This document shows positions 50,222-60,640 of a stretch of 64,000 nt of DNA, piece after piece (within the stretch, counting starts at the first letter, position 1; every line of letters starts with the position of its first letter). Under the pieces are notes generated by a model. It made no database searches. It saw only the letters and a list, made by a program, of their open reading frames with translations, and was not told the DNA's origin. A program made the translations under genes and the position numbers. Origin of the DNA: Chromatiaceae bacterium (GTDB lineage Bacteria; Pseudomonadota; Gammaproteobacteria; Chromatiales; Chromatiaceae); the NCBI GenBank assembly GCA_022340805.1, contig JAJDNF010000033.1, forward strand, positions 62,001 through 126,000, in the 5' to 3' direction.

Positions 50222-50878
50222 TTACTCGGTCGCCCGGCCTGCCGCGATCAGGGCCTTGGCCTGGACGATCCACTGTTCGCGTTCGATGCGCCCCCTGAAC
50301 CGCAGATGCGCGTTCACCCACTCGACGTTCTGAGGCGTCCAGGCGGCGATCTGTTCGAAGCGCAGAATCCCCAGTTCCTTCAGCACCAGGGCGATCTTTG
50401 GCCCAATCCCCTTGATCTGCTGCAGGTCGTCCGCCGCGCCCGCGTGCTCGCTCGGCGCCGCTGGCGGCGCGACGGCGTCACTGCCGGTCGCAGCCGGCAC
50501 CGACGCCGCAAGAGGCTGCACCTCCGGCGATGCGGCCTGCGCAGCCGCCAGCGCATCGTGGCAGGCGTCGAGTTCACCCTGCAACGTGCGTAACACGGCC
50601 TCATCGACTGCGGCCTGACTGGCCGCACCCTGCAGCGCGGTGAGCTTCTCGGTCAACTGCTTGCGTTCGGCCTCGCAGTTGCCGCGCGCGTTCACCGCCG
50701 CGTCCACCTCGGTGCGCAATGCGCGCGCGTCGGCCTCCGCGTTGGCCATACGGGTCTGCAGCGAGGTCCGCGCACTGTTTGCAGCGATGCGGCAGAGGTA
50801 CCAGCCGAGGATCAGGCCGAGCAGCCCGGCGATCAGCAGCGAGATGAATGTCTGGGTGATCAGGTAACTCATGTCCAC
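50222..50878 (-). CDS. Membrane protein with C-terminal helix-hairpin-helix-like domain
   Basis: LQQIKGIGPKIALVLKELGILRFEQIAAWT. Confidence 0.75.
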   Translation of the reverse strand: MDMSYLITQTFISLLIAGLLGLILGWYLCRIAANSARTSLQTRMANAEADARALRTEVDAAVNARGNCEAERKQLTEKLTALQGAASQAAVDEAVLRTLQGELDACHDALAAAQAASPEVQPLAASVPAATGSDAVAPPAAPSEHAGAADDLQQIKGIGPKIALVLKELGILRFEQIAAWTPQNVEWVNAHLRFRGRIEREQWIVQAKALIAAGRATE

Positions 50879-50887
50879 TCCGTGGGA

Positions 50888-51634
50888 TTACTGAAGGGGC
50901 AGCACGTCGAAGGTTATCCGGCGGTTCGCGGCACGTCCCTCCGGGGTGGCGTTGCTGGCAATCGGCTGGCTGTCGCCATATGCAACAATCTGCATCCGCT
51001 CGGCCGGGATGCCGGCGAGGTAGAAGAACCGCTCGACGGCCTCGGCGCGCGCCTGGCTGAGGCGCAGATTGAACGTGCGATCGCCGCTGGCGTCGGTGTG
51101 ACCGCCGATCACGATATGCGTATCCGGACACTGATAGGCGACAGTCGCCAGATCATTGAGCAGCGCGTAACTGTCCAGCATCGGCGAGGCCGCGCCGGCC
51201 TCGAAATGCACGCTGCCCAGCGAGGCCAGACGCGCCATCGTGCGCTGGCAGGCTCCGGCATCCATCGGGTTCGACAGATCACCGCCCAGGCGCACGATGC
51301 GGCTGGGTTGGAAGCGCGGATTGAGCGGGTCATCCTTGTCGGTCAGCGAGTCCGGGGGCTGCAGGCCGCTCGCATCGACCACGCGCACCCCCCACACCTT
51401 GCGGGCAATGCCGGCAACGTACTCGGCGGTGAGCTTGGGCGACAGCTCGCCGCTCAGGCGCAGATCGCGACCGACGGCCGAGATCTCCAGACCATCGATC
51501 GCATAGGCCGCGAGTTCCCGCTGCACGCGACCCGCGAGATCGTCTTCGATCACGCCGTGGCGCATGGCCACGGTCGCCCAGGTCAACAGCAAAAGGCTGG
51601 CCAGCGCCACCAGGATAGCGGTACTTCTCGACAC
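50888..51634 (-). CDS. OmpA-family protein
   Basis: C-terminal VIGGHTDASGDRTFNLRLSQARAEAV; GTG start 51634 after ggagg. Confidence 0.85.
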   Translation of the reverse strand: MSRSTAILVALASLLLLTWATVAMRHGVIEDDLAGRVQRELAAYAIDGLEISAVGRDLRLSGELSPKLTAEYVAGIARKVWGVRVVDASGLQPPDSLTDKDDPLNPRFQPSRIVRLGGDLSNPMDAGACQRTMARLASLGSVHFEAGAASPMLDSYALLNDLATVAYQCPDTHIVIGGHTDASGDRTFNLRLSQARAEAVERFFYLAGIPAERMQIVAYGDSQPIASNATPEGRAANRRITFDVLPLQ

Positions 51635-51805
51635 CTGATTCCTCCCCGCAGACGTGCTGCGCCCGCGCGTTTTTTGCCGCAAGGGCGTCAGGGAAGCGCT
51701 GATCCACCCCGGAGCTTGCGGCGTGGCACAAATCACGTTTGCGCCGCAGCTTGCCCTGGAAGATCCCGGACGGGCCTGTTCAGCGTTTCCTCAGCGGGCG
51801 CTAAT

Positions 51806-53113
51806 TTACCCCAATTCGCCACTGATGTTGCGGCAATGTGTCTCACGCACGCGCGTGGCGGCCAGCACGGCCAGCACGGCAAACCCGAACGACAGCCACA
51901 GGCCATTGCGGTAATCCACCCAGGCATAGCGGCGCAGCCCGTCGGCCAGCTGGCCATCCCAGGTCAGGTCCAGGACCCAGCCAAACACCGGCTGCATGAT
52001 CGCTGCACCGAGGAACAGCCCGGTGTTGACCAGCGCGATCGCCATCCCGGCGCTGCTCGGGGCGCACACCTCCTTGACTGCCGCGTAGGTCAGCACGAAA
52101 CCGCTCGCGCCCAGGCCCAACAGACCGTAAAGCAGGTAGCCCGATGCCCCGGGGCCCCAGTCGAGCAGCAGCAGGCACAGCCAGGCCGCGGCCGACAGCA
52201 GGCCGGTCGCCAGGATGACCGGCCGACGCAATCCCAGGTGATCGGACAGCCAGCCCATGAACAGGCAGCCCACGGCGAAGCTGATCAGGCTGATCGTCGT
52301 GTACAGCGAGGCCTCGGTCCTGGCCAGTCCGTGCACATCCTGCAGCAGGGGGACACCCCACAGACCCACGAAGCTGAACATATTGCCGGTCACGCCCAGG
52401 TTGACCCAGAACCCTGGCCAGGCGGTCAGGTTGCCGTAGACCGCCTTCAGTGCGGCCGGCCAATGCGGGTGCGCGCGTGCATGCGCCGGCAGGCCCTCCA
52501 TCTCGCGCACCGAGGGGAAACCCGCCTCCTGCGGCTGGTTGCGCACGAACAGCCAGGTGACAAGTGCCATCAGCAGTGACATACCGCCGATGCCAACGAA
52601 GATCTCGCGCCAGCTGAAAAAACCCAGCGCCCAGGCCAGCGGCGCCGCCGCCATGATCGACCCCAGATTGCCAAGCAGCAGGGTCAGGCCGCTGACCCGG
52701 CCATAGTGGCGGTCGCTGAACCAGAACGCGTTGCTGCGCATCAGGCCGACGAATACCACCGACACGCCCAGGCCGACCAGAAAGCGCCCGACCGAGGCCA
52801 TCGCAAAATCACCCGCCAGACCGAACAGGATCGAGCCCAGCCCGGCGACCAGTGAGCCCACGGTCACGCTGATCCGCGGGCCCAGGGTATCCGCCAGGAT
52901 ACCGGAGGGGACCTGCATCACCGTGTAGACGTAGTAGTACATCGCCGCCAGCGAGCCGAGCGCGGCACCGCTGGTCTGGAACGACTGCATCAGATCGGAG
53001 GCGACTGCGGCCGGCGCCATGCGGTGAAAGAACACCAGCATGTAGGAGATCACGAGGATGAAATAGATCCGCCAGCGCAGCGCGTTGAAGGCGACGTATG
53101 ACGCATGGCTCAT
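51806..53113 (-). CDS. MFS transporter
   Basis: 12-TM hydrophobicity pattern, MFS-like. Confidence 0.88.
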   Translation of the reverse strand: MSHASYVAFNALRWRIYFILVISYMLVFFHRMAPAAVASDLMQSFQTSGAALGSLAAMYYYVYTVMQVPSGILADTLGPRISVTVGSLVAGLGSILFGLAGDFAMASVGRFLVGLGVSVVFVGLMRSNAFWFSDRHYGRVSGLTLLLGNLGSIMAAAPLAWALGFFSWREIFVGIGGMSLLMALVTWLFVRNQPQEAGFPSVREMEGLPAHARAHPHWPAALKAVYGNLTAWPGFWVNLGVTGNMFSFVGLWGVPLLQDVHGLARTEASLYTTISLISFAVGCLFMGWLSDHLGLRRPVILATGLLSAAAWLCLLLLDWGPGASGYLLYGLLGLGASGFVLTYAAVKEVCAPSSAGMAIALVNTGLFLGAAIMQPVFGWVLDLTWDGQLADGLRRYAWVDYRNGLWLSFGFAVLAVLAATRVRETHCRNISGELG

Positions 53114-53525
53114 GGCACGACCTTAGCCCGCATCCATCACCGGCCGGAAAGCAGCCGTGGCGTAACAGGCGGAAATGGCGATAGAAATGATTGAATCTGT
53201 TCGTGACCCAAGATTAACACCCTGTTTCCGCTGCCCGCCTACCCCGGTCCTGGCGGTTTCTCGCTCGCGCCGGCTGCGAAATCCGCCAGCATCCGTGATG
53301 CCGGTGACAGATGCGGGTTAGTTGGACGATGGTGGCTGAATGCCGCAACGACCCCGCGGGCCTTGTTCGATTGGCGGCAGATAGATCGGCAGGCCTTGCG
53401 GTCTCCGCTGGCGCGGCATGATCGCACCGCTGAGATACACAGACAAAGTCATCGGCAGCAACGGAGCGGACGCGCCATGCGCGAATCGCACCACGGGCCG
53501 CACATCCGCACGCCGAACAGGCAGC

Positions 53526-54965
53526 TCAGATACCCAGTTCCTCCGGCCAGTCGAGCAGCGCGTCGATCACCGCGCGCTGCGCCGCTGTCAGCGACAGGTC
53601 GACCGCCAGGCGCGACAACTGCCGGCGGTAATCGTCCAGCACGATCGAGGCCCCTGCCCCCGGCTGCGTCAGGCGTTCGCGGCGGAACTCCTCCCAGCGC
53701 AGACGCTCCTGGCGGTCGAGCGTCTCCGGCCAGTTGCGCGCCCGGTAGCGGAACAGCAGTTCGTGCAGCTTGGGCGCCTCGAAGCCCGGGTGCAGCGTGG
53801 CCAGTTCGGCCGGCAAAGCGCCCCTGACCTGCTCACAAAGCCGGCGGTCGGCCTCGGACAGAAATCCGCCGTAAAGATCACGGTCCGGGTCGGACTGTGC
53901 CGGGAACGCCCCCGCCGAATCGAATACCGCGGCCAGCTTGGCCGCCAGGCCGGGGGCTGCACGCAGTGCCTCTATGTGGCGCTGCTCGGCCGCAGCATCC
54001 ATCTGCCACTGCTCACGTGCCGCAGCAGTGATGGTCCCCATCGGCACGATCACCGGGGCGCGGTTGATGTGCACCACCTTGAGCGGTATGCGCTCGACGC
54101 CGTCCGGCAGGTCGGCGCTGGCGGTGTAGAGCCGGGCGCGGATCTCGTCGGCCGAAAGTTCGAGCAAGGTGCCGGGATCGGCGCGCAGATCGTAGACGAT
54201 CACGCCGTTGCGATTGACCGGGTGCATCGCCAGCGGCAGCACCGCGGCGATGCAGCCCCGGCTCGCCGGGTAGCGCGCCGAGACATGCAGCACGGGCTGC
54301 CACGCCCGCACGTTGAGCTGCGCCGCGAGCTTCTGCTTGTCGCGGTTGTGCAGCACGAAATCGAACAGCTTGGGCTGGCGGGCGCGGACCAGCCGGGCGA
54401 GCGCGATAGTCGCGCGCACGTCGGCCAGCGCATCGTGGGCACCGCTGTGCTCGATGTCATTGGCCGCGGTCAGGTCCTCGAGCCGGAAGCTGGTCACGCC
54501 CGGTTCACGCTCCGGCCATTCGATCCCGTCCGGGCGCAGCGCGCGGGTGAGACGCACCACGTCGATCATGTCCCAGCGCGAATTGCCGTTCTGCCACTCG
54601 CGTGCATAGGGATCGAAGAAGTTGCGGTACAGGCCGTAGCGCGTCACCTCGTCGTCGAAGCGCAGCGAGTTGTAGCCGAGCGCGCAGGTGCCGGGCCGGG
54701 CCAGTTCGGCATGGATGAAGCGGAAGAAATCGGCCTCCGGGGCGCCCTTCTCACGCGCCAGCTGCGGGGTGATGCCGGTGATCAGGCAGGCCTCTGGCTG
54801 GGGCAGGAAGTCGTCGGCCGGTCGCGCATAGATCACCAGCGGCTCGCCAACCGGGTTGAAGTCGGCATCGGTGCGCAGACCGGCGAACTGGGCGGGCCGA
54901 TCGACGGCCGGCTGCGCCCCCCAGGTCTCGTAATCATGCCAATAAAAACTGCGCGGCTCGCTCAT
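53526..54965 (-). CDS. sbcB: Exodeoxyribonuclease I
   Basis: FYWHDYETWGAQPAVDRPAQFAGLRTD…; ATG at 54965. Confidence 0.93.
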   Translation of the reverse strand: MSEPRSFYWHDYETWGAQPAVDRPAQFAGLRTDADFNPVGEPLVIYARPADDFLPQPEACLITGITPQLAREKGAPEADFFRFIHAELARPGTCALGYNSLRFDDEVTRYGLYRNFFDPYAREWQNGNSRWDMIDVVRLTRALRPDGIEWPEREPGVTSFRLEDLTAANDIEHSGAHDALADVRATIALARLVRARQPKLFDFVLHNRDKQKLAAQLNVRAWQPVLHVSARYPASRGCIAAVLPLAMHPVNRNGVIVYDLRADPGTLLELSADEIRARLYTASADLPDGVERIPLKVVHINRAPVIVPMGTITAAAREQWQMDAAAEQRHIEALRAAPGLAAKLAAVFDSAGAFPAQSDPDRDLYGGFLSEADRRLCEQVRGALPAELATLHPGFEAPKLHELLFRYRARNWPETLDRQERLRWEEFRRERLTQPGAGASIVLDDYRRQLSRLAVDLSLTAAQRAVIDALLDWPEELGI

Positions 54966-55017
54966 GCCTGCCCGTTGCGTCTTGATGACAGAGATCCGCC
55001 CCGCCCGGCTGCCGCGG

Positions 55018-55704
55018 TCACCCCGGCCTGGCCCAGGCGACCTGATTGCGCAGATATACCGGCAGGGCCCGCTCCGCGACCACCGCCGCGCCTTCGCCAA
55101 ACAGTGCAGCGGCGATCGTGGCGACGTCCTGCGCATGCACCATCGCATCGGCGTGCACCGGCGGCGGCACCGAGCAGCACTGCGCGAGCTGCGTCGGATA
55201 GGCGGCCCAGCCGCTGCCAACGCCCACCCAGTCCTGGCCATTCACCGGCGCCACCTCCTGCGGCGCACACACGCGTTCGTCGATCACCGGTCGCATGATC
55301 GCGCCGGCGTCACTCCGGTAGACGCCCCAATAGACCTCGCCCATGCGTGCATCGAACGCGCTCAATACGGCCTGTGCGCGATGTTCACGGTGCGCGCCCT
55401 GGGCGAGTGCCTGCAGGCTGGACACCGGCACCACCGGCAGATCCGCACCAAACGCGACGCCCTGGATCACCGATGCGGCTATGCGCACGCCGGTGAAGGC
55501 GCCGGGGCCGCGCGCAAAGCCGAGCGCATCCAGGTCGGCGAGACGCAACCCCGCCTCGGCCAGCAGACCGTCCATCATCGGCAGGATCAGCTCGCTGTGA
55601 CGCCGTGGCGCCACCTCGAAGCGCTCGGCCACCGTCTGATCGATCAGCAGCGCCGCCGAACAGGCGTCTTCGGTGGTATCGATCGCCAGCAGCCTCAAAG
55701 CCAT
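55018..55704 (-). CDS. tsaB: tRNA threonylcarbamoyladenosine biosynthesis protein TsaB
   Basis: LLAIDTTEDACSAALL; GPGAFTGVRI. Confidence 0.93.
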   Translation of the reverse strand: MALRLLAIDTTEDACSAALLIDQTVAERFEVAPRRHSELILPMMDGLLAEAGLRLADLDALGFARGPGAFTGVRIAASVIQGVAFGADLPVVPVSSLQALAQGAHREHRAQAVLSAFDARMGEVYWGVYRSDAGAIMRPVIDERVCAPQEVAPVNGQDWVGVGSGWAAYPTQLAQCCSVPPPVHADAMVHAQDVATIAAALFGEGAAVVAERALPVYLRNQVAWARPG

Positions 55705-56678
55705 CAGGGCAGCAACACCGTCGACCCGGTGGTCTTGCGCGCCTCGAGATCACGGTGTGCCTGCGCAGTCTCCGCGAGCGGATAGGTCTGGTTGATCTGG
55801 ATCTGCAGCAGTCCGTCCGTGACCGCGCCGAACAGCCGGTTGGCCCCCTCTTCGAGCAGCGCGCGCGTTGCGATGTGCGTGGCCAGCGTCGGGCGCGTCA
55901 CATACAGCGAGCCCTTGGGCGCCAGGATCGCAGGGCTGAACGGCTCGACCTTACCCGAGGCATTACCATAGCTCACCATCACGCCAAACGGCCGCAGCGA
56001 ATCGAGCGAGGCCATGAAGGTCGCCTTGCCGACTGCATCGTAGGCGACCGCGACCCCCTCGCCGTCGGTGAATTCACGCACCTTGGCCGGGATGTCCTCC
56101 TGCCGATAGAGGATGATGTGATCGCAGCCGTTGGCCCGTGCGATTTCCGCCTTCTCCTCACTGCCGACGCAGCCAATCACGCGCGCGCCCAGGTGCTTGG
56201 CCCACTGGCTCAGCAGCGAGCCGACGCCTCCGGCCGCCGCGTAGACCAGGATGCTGTCACCCGGTTTGACCGGGTAGGTGCGGAACAGCAGGTAGTGCGC
56301 GGTCAACCCCTTGAGCATGATCGCTGCGGCCTGCCGCTCGCTGATCGTCTCGGGCAGCCTGACCAACCGGTCCGCGGCGATCAGGCGCGCCTGTGCATAA
56401 GCGCCCTGGGTCATCGGGTAGGCGACCCGGTCGCCCACCGCAAGATGCTCGACACCCTCGCCGACAGCCTCGATCACACCAGCCGCCTCCATGCCCAGCA
56501 CCGCGGGCAGCTCGCCCGGTGGATACAGGCCATCGCGCTGATACACGTCTATGTAGTTGAGGCCACAGGCGCGCTGACGCAACAGGACCTGGCCCGGCCC
56601 GGGCGCGCCGACCTCGACCTCCTCCCAGCGCAGCACCTCGGGCCCGCCGTGGCCGTGAATTCGGATGGCATGTGTCAT
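55704..56678 (-). CDS. Zinc-independent quinone oxidoreductase (MDR family)
   Basis: AAGGVGSLLSQWAKHLGARVIG; ATG at 56678. Confidence 0.9.
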   Translation of the reverse strand: MTHAIRIHGHGGPEVLRWEEVEVGAPGPGQVLLRQRACGLNYIDVYQRDGLYPPGELPAVLGMEAAGVIEAVGEGVEHLAVGDRVAYPMTQGAYAQARLIAADRLVRLPETISERQAAAIMLKGLTAHYLLFRTYPVKPGDSILVYAAAGGVGSLLSQWAKHLGARVIGCVGSEEKAEIARANGCDHIILYRQEDIPAKVREFTDGEGVAVAYDAVGKATFMASLDSLRPFGVMVSYGNASGKVEPFSPAILAPKGSLYVTRPTLATHIATRALLEEGANRLFGAVTDGLLQIQINQTYPLAETAQAHRDLEARKTTGSTVLLP

Positions 56679-56868
56679 GGGAACACCCTCGCAGGGAAAG
56701 GCTCGATTCTCGTTGCCATCGTCGGGCAACACAAGCCGGGGATGATTTGGCCGCACAAATGGCGTGGGCATGCGCCGATGGATTGCGGCAATCTAGCGCA
56801 GTGCCTCAATCTGACTGGCAGCTATTTTGGCAAGCCGATATGGGCCGTCGGTCCTGCGACTCGCGGTG

Positions 56869-56897
56869 GGTGCATTGGGCGCAGGCCGCAATGCACC
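56869..56897. repeat. GGTGCATT…AATGCACC inverted-repeat element
   Basis: Same 8-bp arms as 34577-34605. Confidence 0.6.
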
Positions 56898-57057
56898 GGA
56901 TAACGGCATATACGGTGCGATACGCAGCGCTATGGCAACCTCTCGTTTCTGTCGAGACCGAGCGTGCACCAGCGATCAAATACGGCGCACCACACCAGGA
57001 GCCTGCCCGCCGGGGCATGGACCCGCACGACACATTTGAGAAGAGGATTTGAGAACA

Positions 57058-57999
57058 ATGGATATCAAGGCCCTGTTCGATGCCGAACCCAAGTCACCTT
57101 TGTATGTCGCGATCAACCGCGTGCTGGTGCGCAATGACCCGAACCTGTTGCGCATGATGAAGGAGGCCAGCAGCAAGATGTGCCTGGCTACCGCACTCAC
57201 CCCGGGCTTTCGCGGCTTCGACCTGATGCGCCAGCGCGGCACCTGTCCGATGGGGATGCGTTGGGCGGCCAGCTCGGACATGTCGGCCGAGCTGTCGCAT
57301 ATCTGGATCGACCAGTTCACCTACTGGGATTCGTGGCAGGCGCATGAAAACTTCCACGAGACCTTCGAGGACGTGGTGGTCGAATCCTGTGCCAAGTGCG
57401 GCGGGATGCTGCTCGACGGTCCGGAAGAGCCCGTGTTCCGCATCGTCAAGAGCGAGCTGCCCAAGCTGATCTCGAAGAACCAGATGATGAAAAAGGGCTT
57501 CGAGAACCATGGCGACACCCGCGGCTACGCGATGGACACCGGCCAGTCGGTGAGCGTGCTGGCCACCCACCACGTAAAACCGGGCAGGGAGGCCGAGTTC
57601 GAGGACGGCGAGATCCAGACCATGGAGATGCTGCAGGAGACCGCTGGTGTGATCGGCTACCAGATCCTCAAGCGGGTCGGACTGTCGACGCTGGGTAGCG
57701 GGCATGCCACCGTCGAATCGATCATGGAGGACCTCAAGGACAGCTCGGGCAGCAAGCTCAGACGCACGGCCGAGGTCTGGGAGGGCTACACGATCCCGGC
57801 AGAGTACCTGACCATGGTCGAGTTCGAGGATCTGCCCGCGGCGCAGGGCGGCATGCCGCACGTCAACGTCAAGCCGGAGATCCTGTTCGTGCACGGACCG
57901 AAGGTGCTGAACAACTGTCTGACCATGCCGACCGTGCGCATCTCCGACAGCATGTTCCGCGAACACAGCTACCGCGAGATCCTGCAGGGCATCCGTTAG
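57058..57999 (+). CDS. sor: Sulfur oxygenase reductase homologue
   Basis: YVAINRVLVRNDPNLLRMM…KMCLATALTPGFRGF…FTYWDSWQAHENFHETFEDVVVESCAKCGGM…GREAEFEDGEIQTMEML. Confidence 0.85.
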   Translation: MDIKALFDAEPKSPLYVAINRVLVRNDPNLLRMMKEASSKMCLATALTPGFRGFDLMRQRGTCPMGMRWAASSDMSAELSHIWIDQFTYWDSWQAHENFHETFEDVVVESCAKCGGMLLDGPEEPVFRIVKSELPKLISKNQMMKKGFENHGDTRGYAMDTGQSVSVLATHHVKPGREAEFEDGEIQTMEMLQETAGVIGYQILKRVGLSTLGSGHATVESIMEDLKDSSGSKLRRTAEVWEGYTIPAEYLTMVEFEDLPAAQGGMPHVNVKPEILFVHGPKVLNNCLTMPTVRISDSMFREHSYREILQGIR

Positions 58000-58276
58000 C
58001 GAAACCCTGAGTCAGTCAGCGCTGTGGCGGCACAGGGACGTGTCGCCAAGCTCGGCCGCGCCGAGCGGCTGATTGTGCTGCGCGGCGCTGCGACGCCGGG
58101 CCGACAGTCAGTAACCCGCTTCGCATTCCAGGGTGCGTCGCTTGCTATTCGCCTTGTATATCGCTGACCATAGCGCGCAGCAAGCTACAAGCTGCCGCCT
58201 GCAACCTGCCAGGTGGGCTGCGGCGGCAGAGCGCGGCCCAAGGGCACCACCCATACCGAACCGAGGGGTAACCATC

Positions 58277-59092
58277 GTGGAAAGTAAGACGCAGCAAACG
58301 TCCAGCGAGTGGGACACCTCGAGCAGCGACGAATTCTTCGAGTACTACGCCGAACGCAGCGCCTCACCGCGTGACATAGCACGCTTCACCGGCGCCCGAG
58401 ACTACGTGTTGCGCGTGATGCAGCAGCATGGCATCGATATCTCGGCGCTCGAGGTCGCCGACATCGGCTGCGGTGCCGGCACGCAGAGTTTTCTGTGGTC
58501 CGACCTCGGCCATCATGTGCACGGCATCGACGTCAATGAACCGCTGATCCAACTGGCCCGCCGGCGCGCGGAAGAGAAGGGCTATGAGGTCGACATGCGG
58601 GTCGGATCGGCCACCGAGCTGCCGTGGGAGTCAGAGTCGATGGACGTCTGCCTGCTGCCCGAACTGCTCGAACATGTGCCCGACTGGTGGCAGTGTCTCG
58701 ACGAGGCAAGCCGCATCGTCCGGCCCGGCGGCTTCCTGTACCTGACCACGACCAACAAGCTGTGCCCGGTGCAGCAGGAATTCGGTCTGCCCGCCTACTC
58801 CTGGTACCCGGGCCCGCTGAAGCGCCACTATGAGAAACTGGCCGTGACCAGCCGCCCCGAGCTGGTCCAGCACGCGACCTACCCGGCAGTGAACTGGTTC
58901 ACGCCGTATCAGCTCAAGCGCGAGGTAAGGCGCCGCGGCTTCCGCAACGTCTACGACCGTTTCGACTTCGTCGACACCGCGGGCAAATCGGCAGCGGTGC
59001 AGGCCGTGGCCGCTGCGATCAAACATCTCCCGCCGCTGCGCTTCCTCGGCCACATGGGCACCAGCTACAGCGCGGTCATCGCGCAGAAGTAA
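58277..59092 (+). CDS. Class I SAM-dependent methyltransferase (UbiG-like)
   Basis: VADIGCGAGTQSFLWSDLGHHVHGIDVNE; GTG start after ggggtaacc. Confidence 0.8.
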   Translation: MESKTQQTSSEWDTSSSDEFFEYYAERSASPRDIARFTGARDYVLRVMQQHGIDISALEVADIGCGAGTQSFLWSDLGHHVHGIDVNEPLIQLARRRAEEKGYEVDMRVGSATELPWESESMDVCLLPELLEHVPDWWQCLDEASRIVRPGGFLYLTTTNKLCPVQQEFGLPAYSWYPGPLKRHYEKLAVTSRPELVQHATYPAVNWFTPYQLKREVRRRGFRNVYDRFDFVDTAGKSAAVQAVAAAIKHLPPLRFLGHMGTSYSAVIAQK

Positions 59093-59212
59093 ACCGCGCG
59101 CCGGGTTGCCAGCGGCCGTCGATACGGATTCCGCGACCCCGCCAATTCAGCGGCCGGAACGGCACATGCCTTGTGGAACGCCCAGCGCAACCGCCGGGCA
59201 ATGCGATGCACC

Positions 59213-60058
59213 TCAGGGCAGTTGCGCTTGCAGCGAGAAGTCCGCGCCATCCCCCAGCGCCAGGCAGTCCCTCAGCGCCGGCATCACGGCGTCCAGCGTG
59301 GCGTGCAGCGTCCAGGGTGGATTGATAACGAACATGCCGCTGCCGAACATCCCGGCCGGGGTTGCAGCGGCGGCACGCACCCGCAGCTCCACCTGCAGCC
59401 AGGCCGGCGCAGGCAGCCGGCGCAGGCGCTCGCGCAACTGCTGCGCCTCCCTGCGCCGCAGCAACGGGTACCAGACCAGATAGCTGCCCGATGCAAAGCG
59501 CTTCAGGGCCTGCCCGAGGGTATCCTCGACACGCCGATAGTCGGTCTTCACCTCGTAGGGCGGATCGATCAGGATCACGCCGCGGCGCGTGGGCGGCGGC
59601 AGCAGGCCGATCAGGGCAGCGAAGCCATCCTGCTCGGAGACCTGCACCTGCCGCCCTGTGGACCTGAACAGCCTGCCCAGAACCTGCACGTCCGCCGGGT
59701 GCATCTCGAACAACCGCATCCGGTCTTGTGCGCGGATCAGTGCAGCTGCCAGCGACGGCGATCCGGGATAGCGTCGCAACACGCCGCCCTGGTTGAGGCG
59801 ATGCAGCAGCGTGACGAAATCCGCCAGCGGTGCGGGCAGGCCGGGACGGTCCCACAGCCGGGCCACACCCTCGGCGTACTCGGCATTCTTGGCCGCTGCC
59901 TGGCCTTGCAGATCGTAGCGCCCGGCACCGGCATGGGTATCGACGAACCAGTAGGGCTTGTCCTTCCGATTGAAATACCGGAGCACCTCGAACAGCACGA
60001 AGTGCTTCAGCACGTCGGCGTGATTACCGGCGTGAAAAGCGTGCCGATAGCTCAGCAT
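59213..60058 (-). CDS. rlmJ: 23S rRNA (adenine2030-N6)-methyltransferase
   Basis: MLSYRHAFHAGNHADVLKHFVL; LIDPPYE. Confidence 0.93.
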   Translation of the reverse strand: MLSYRHAFHAGNHADVLKHFVLFEVLRYFNRKDKPYWFVDTHAGAGRYDLQGQAAAKNAEYAEGVARLWDRPGLPAPLADFVTLLHRLNQGGVLRRYPGSPSLAAALIRAQDRMRLFEMHPADVQVLGRLFRSTGRQVQVSEQDGFAALIGLLPPPTRRGVILIDPPYEVKTDYRRVEDTLGQALKRFASGSYLVWYPLLRRREAQQLRERLRRLPAPAWLQVELRVRAAAATPAGMFGSGMFVINPPWTLHATLDAVMPALRDCLALGDGADFSLQAQLP

Positions 60059-60079
60059 GTCAGACGGCCGGCAGCTGTT

Positions 60080-60493
60080 TCAGACATTCGGCGAGGCGAG
60101 CACGGTGACGACCACTCGGCGATCATTGCGCGGTCCGTCGAACTCGCAGAAGAAGATGTTCTGCCAGCGCGACAGCCCGAGCCGCCCCCCGATAAGCGGT
60201 ACGGTCTCCGAGGGACCGACCAGGCCTGCCTTGAGGTGCGCATCGCCGTTGCCGTCCTGCGCATCGTGGCGCCAGACGCCGCGCGGGATGACCCGGCGCA
60301 ACAGGTCGACCACGTCGGTCTGCACGCTCTCGTCCCAGTTCTCCTGAATCATGATCGCCGCGGTCGCACCCTGTGCATACACATTCACGATGCCCTCGCG
60401 CACCCCGCTGCGCTGTACGACCTCGCCGACCTGGTCGGTGATGTCGACCAGGGTTTCACGCGTCTGCGTCGCCAACTGGACAATGTCGCGCAT
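60080..60493 (-). CDS. YjbQ/UPF0047 family protein
   Basis: GIVNVYAQGATAAIMIQENWDESVQTD…WQNIFFCEFDGPR; start could be upstream (ORF opens 60577). Confidence 0.85.
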   Translation of the reverse strand: MRDIVQLATQTRETLVDITDQVGEVVQRSGVREGIVNVYAQGATAAIMIQENWDESVQTDVVDLLRRVIPRGVWRHDAQDGNGDAHLKAGLVGPSETVPLIGGRLGLSRWQNIFFCEFDGPRNDRRVVVTVLASPNV

Positions 60494-60640
60494 CACCTCG
60501 TCCCTTCCCTCCTGCAGCGTGACCGCACACGATCCGCTCAATCGACTTTCGTCGATGGATCGGATCGAAACTATCACTTTTTATCGGCACCCGGATGCAG
60601 CTTATAAAAGATGCCATCCAGGAACCGCGGCTGACATCTT

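Noticed and set aside
53418-55298. 626-aa + strand ORF over sbcB
   Set aside because: Antisense shadow frame; sbcB is unambiguous on the minus strand
55605-56903. 432-aa + strand ORF over quinone oxidoreductase
   Set aside because: Antisense shadow frame of a clear MDR-family gene
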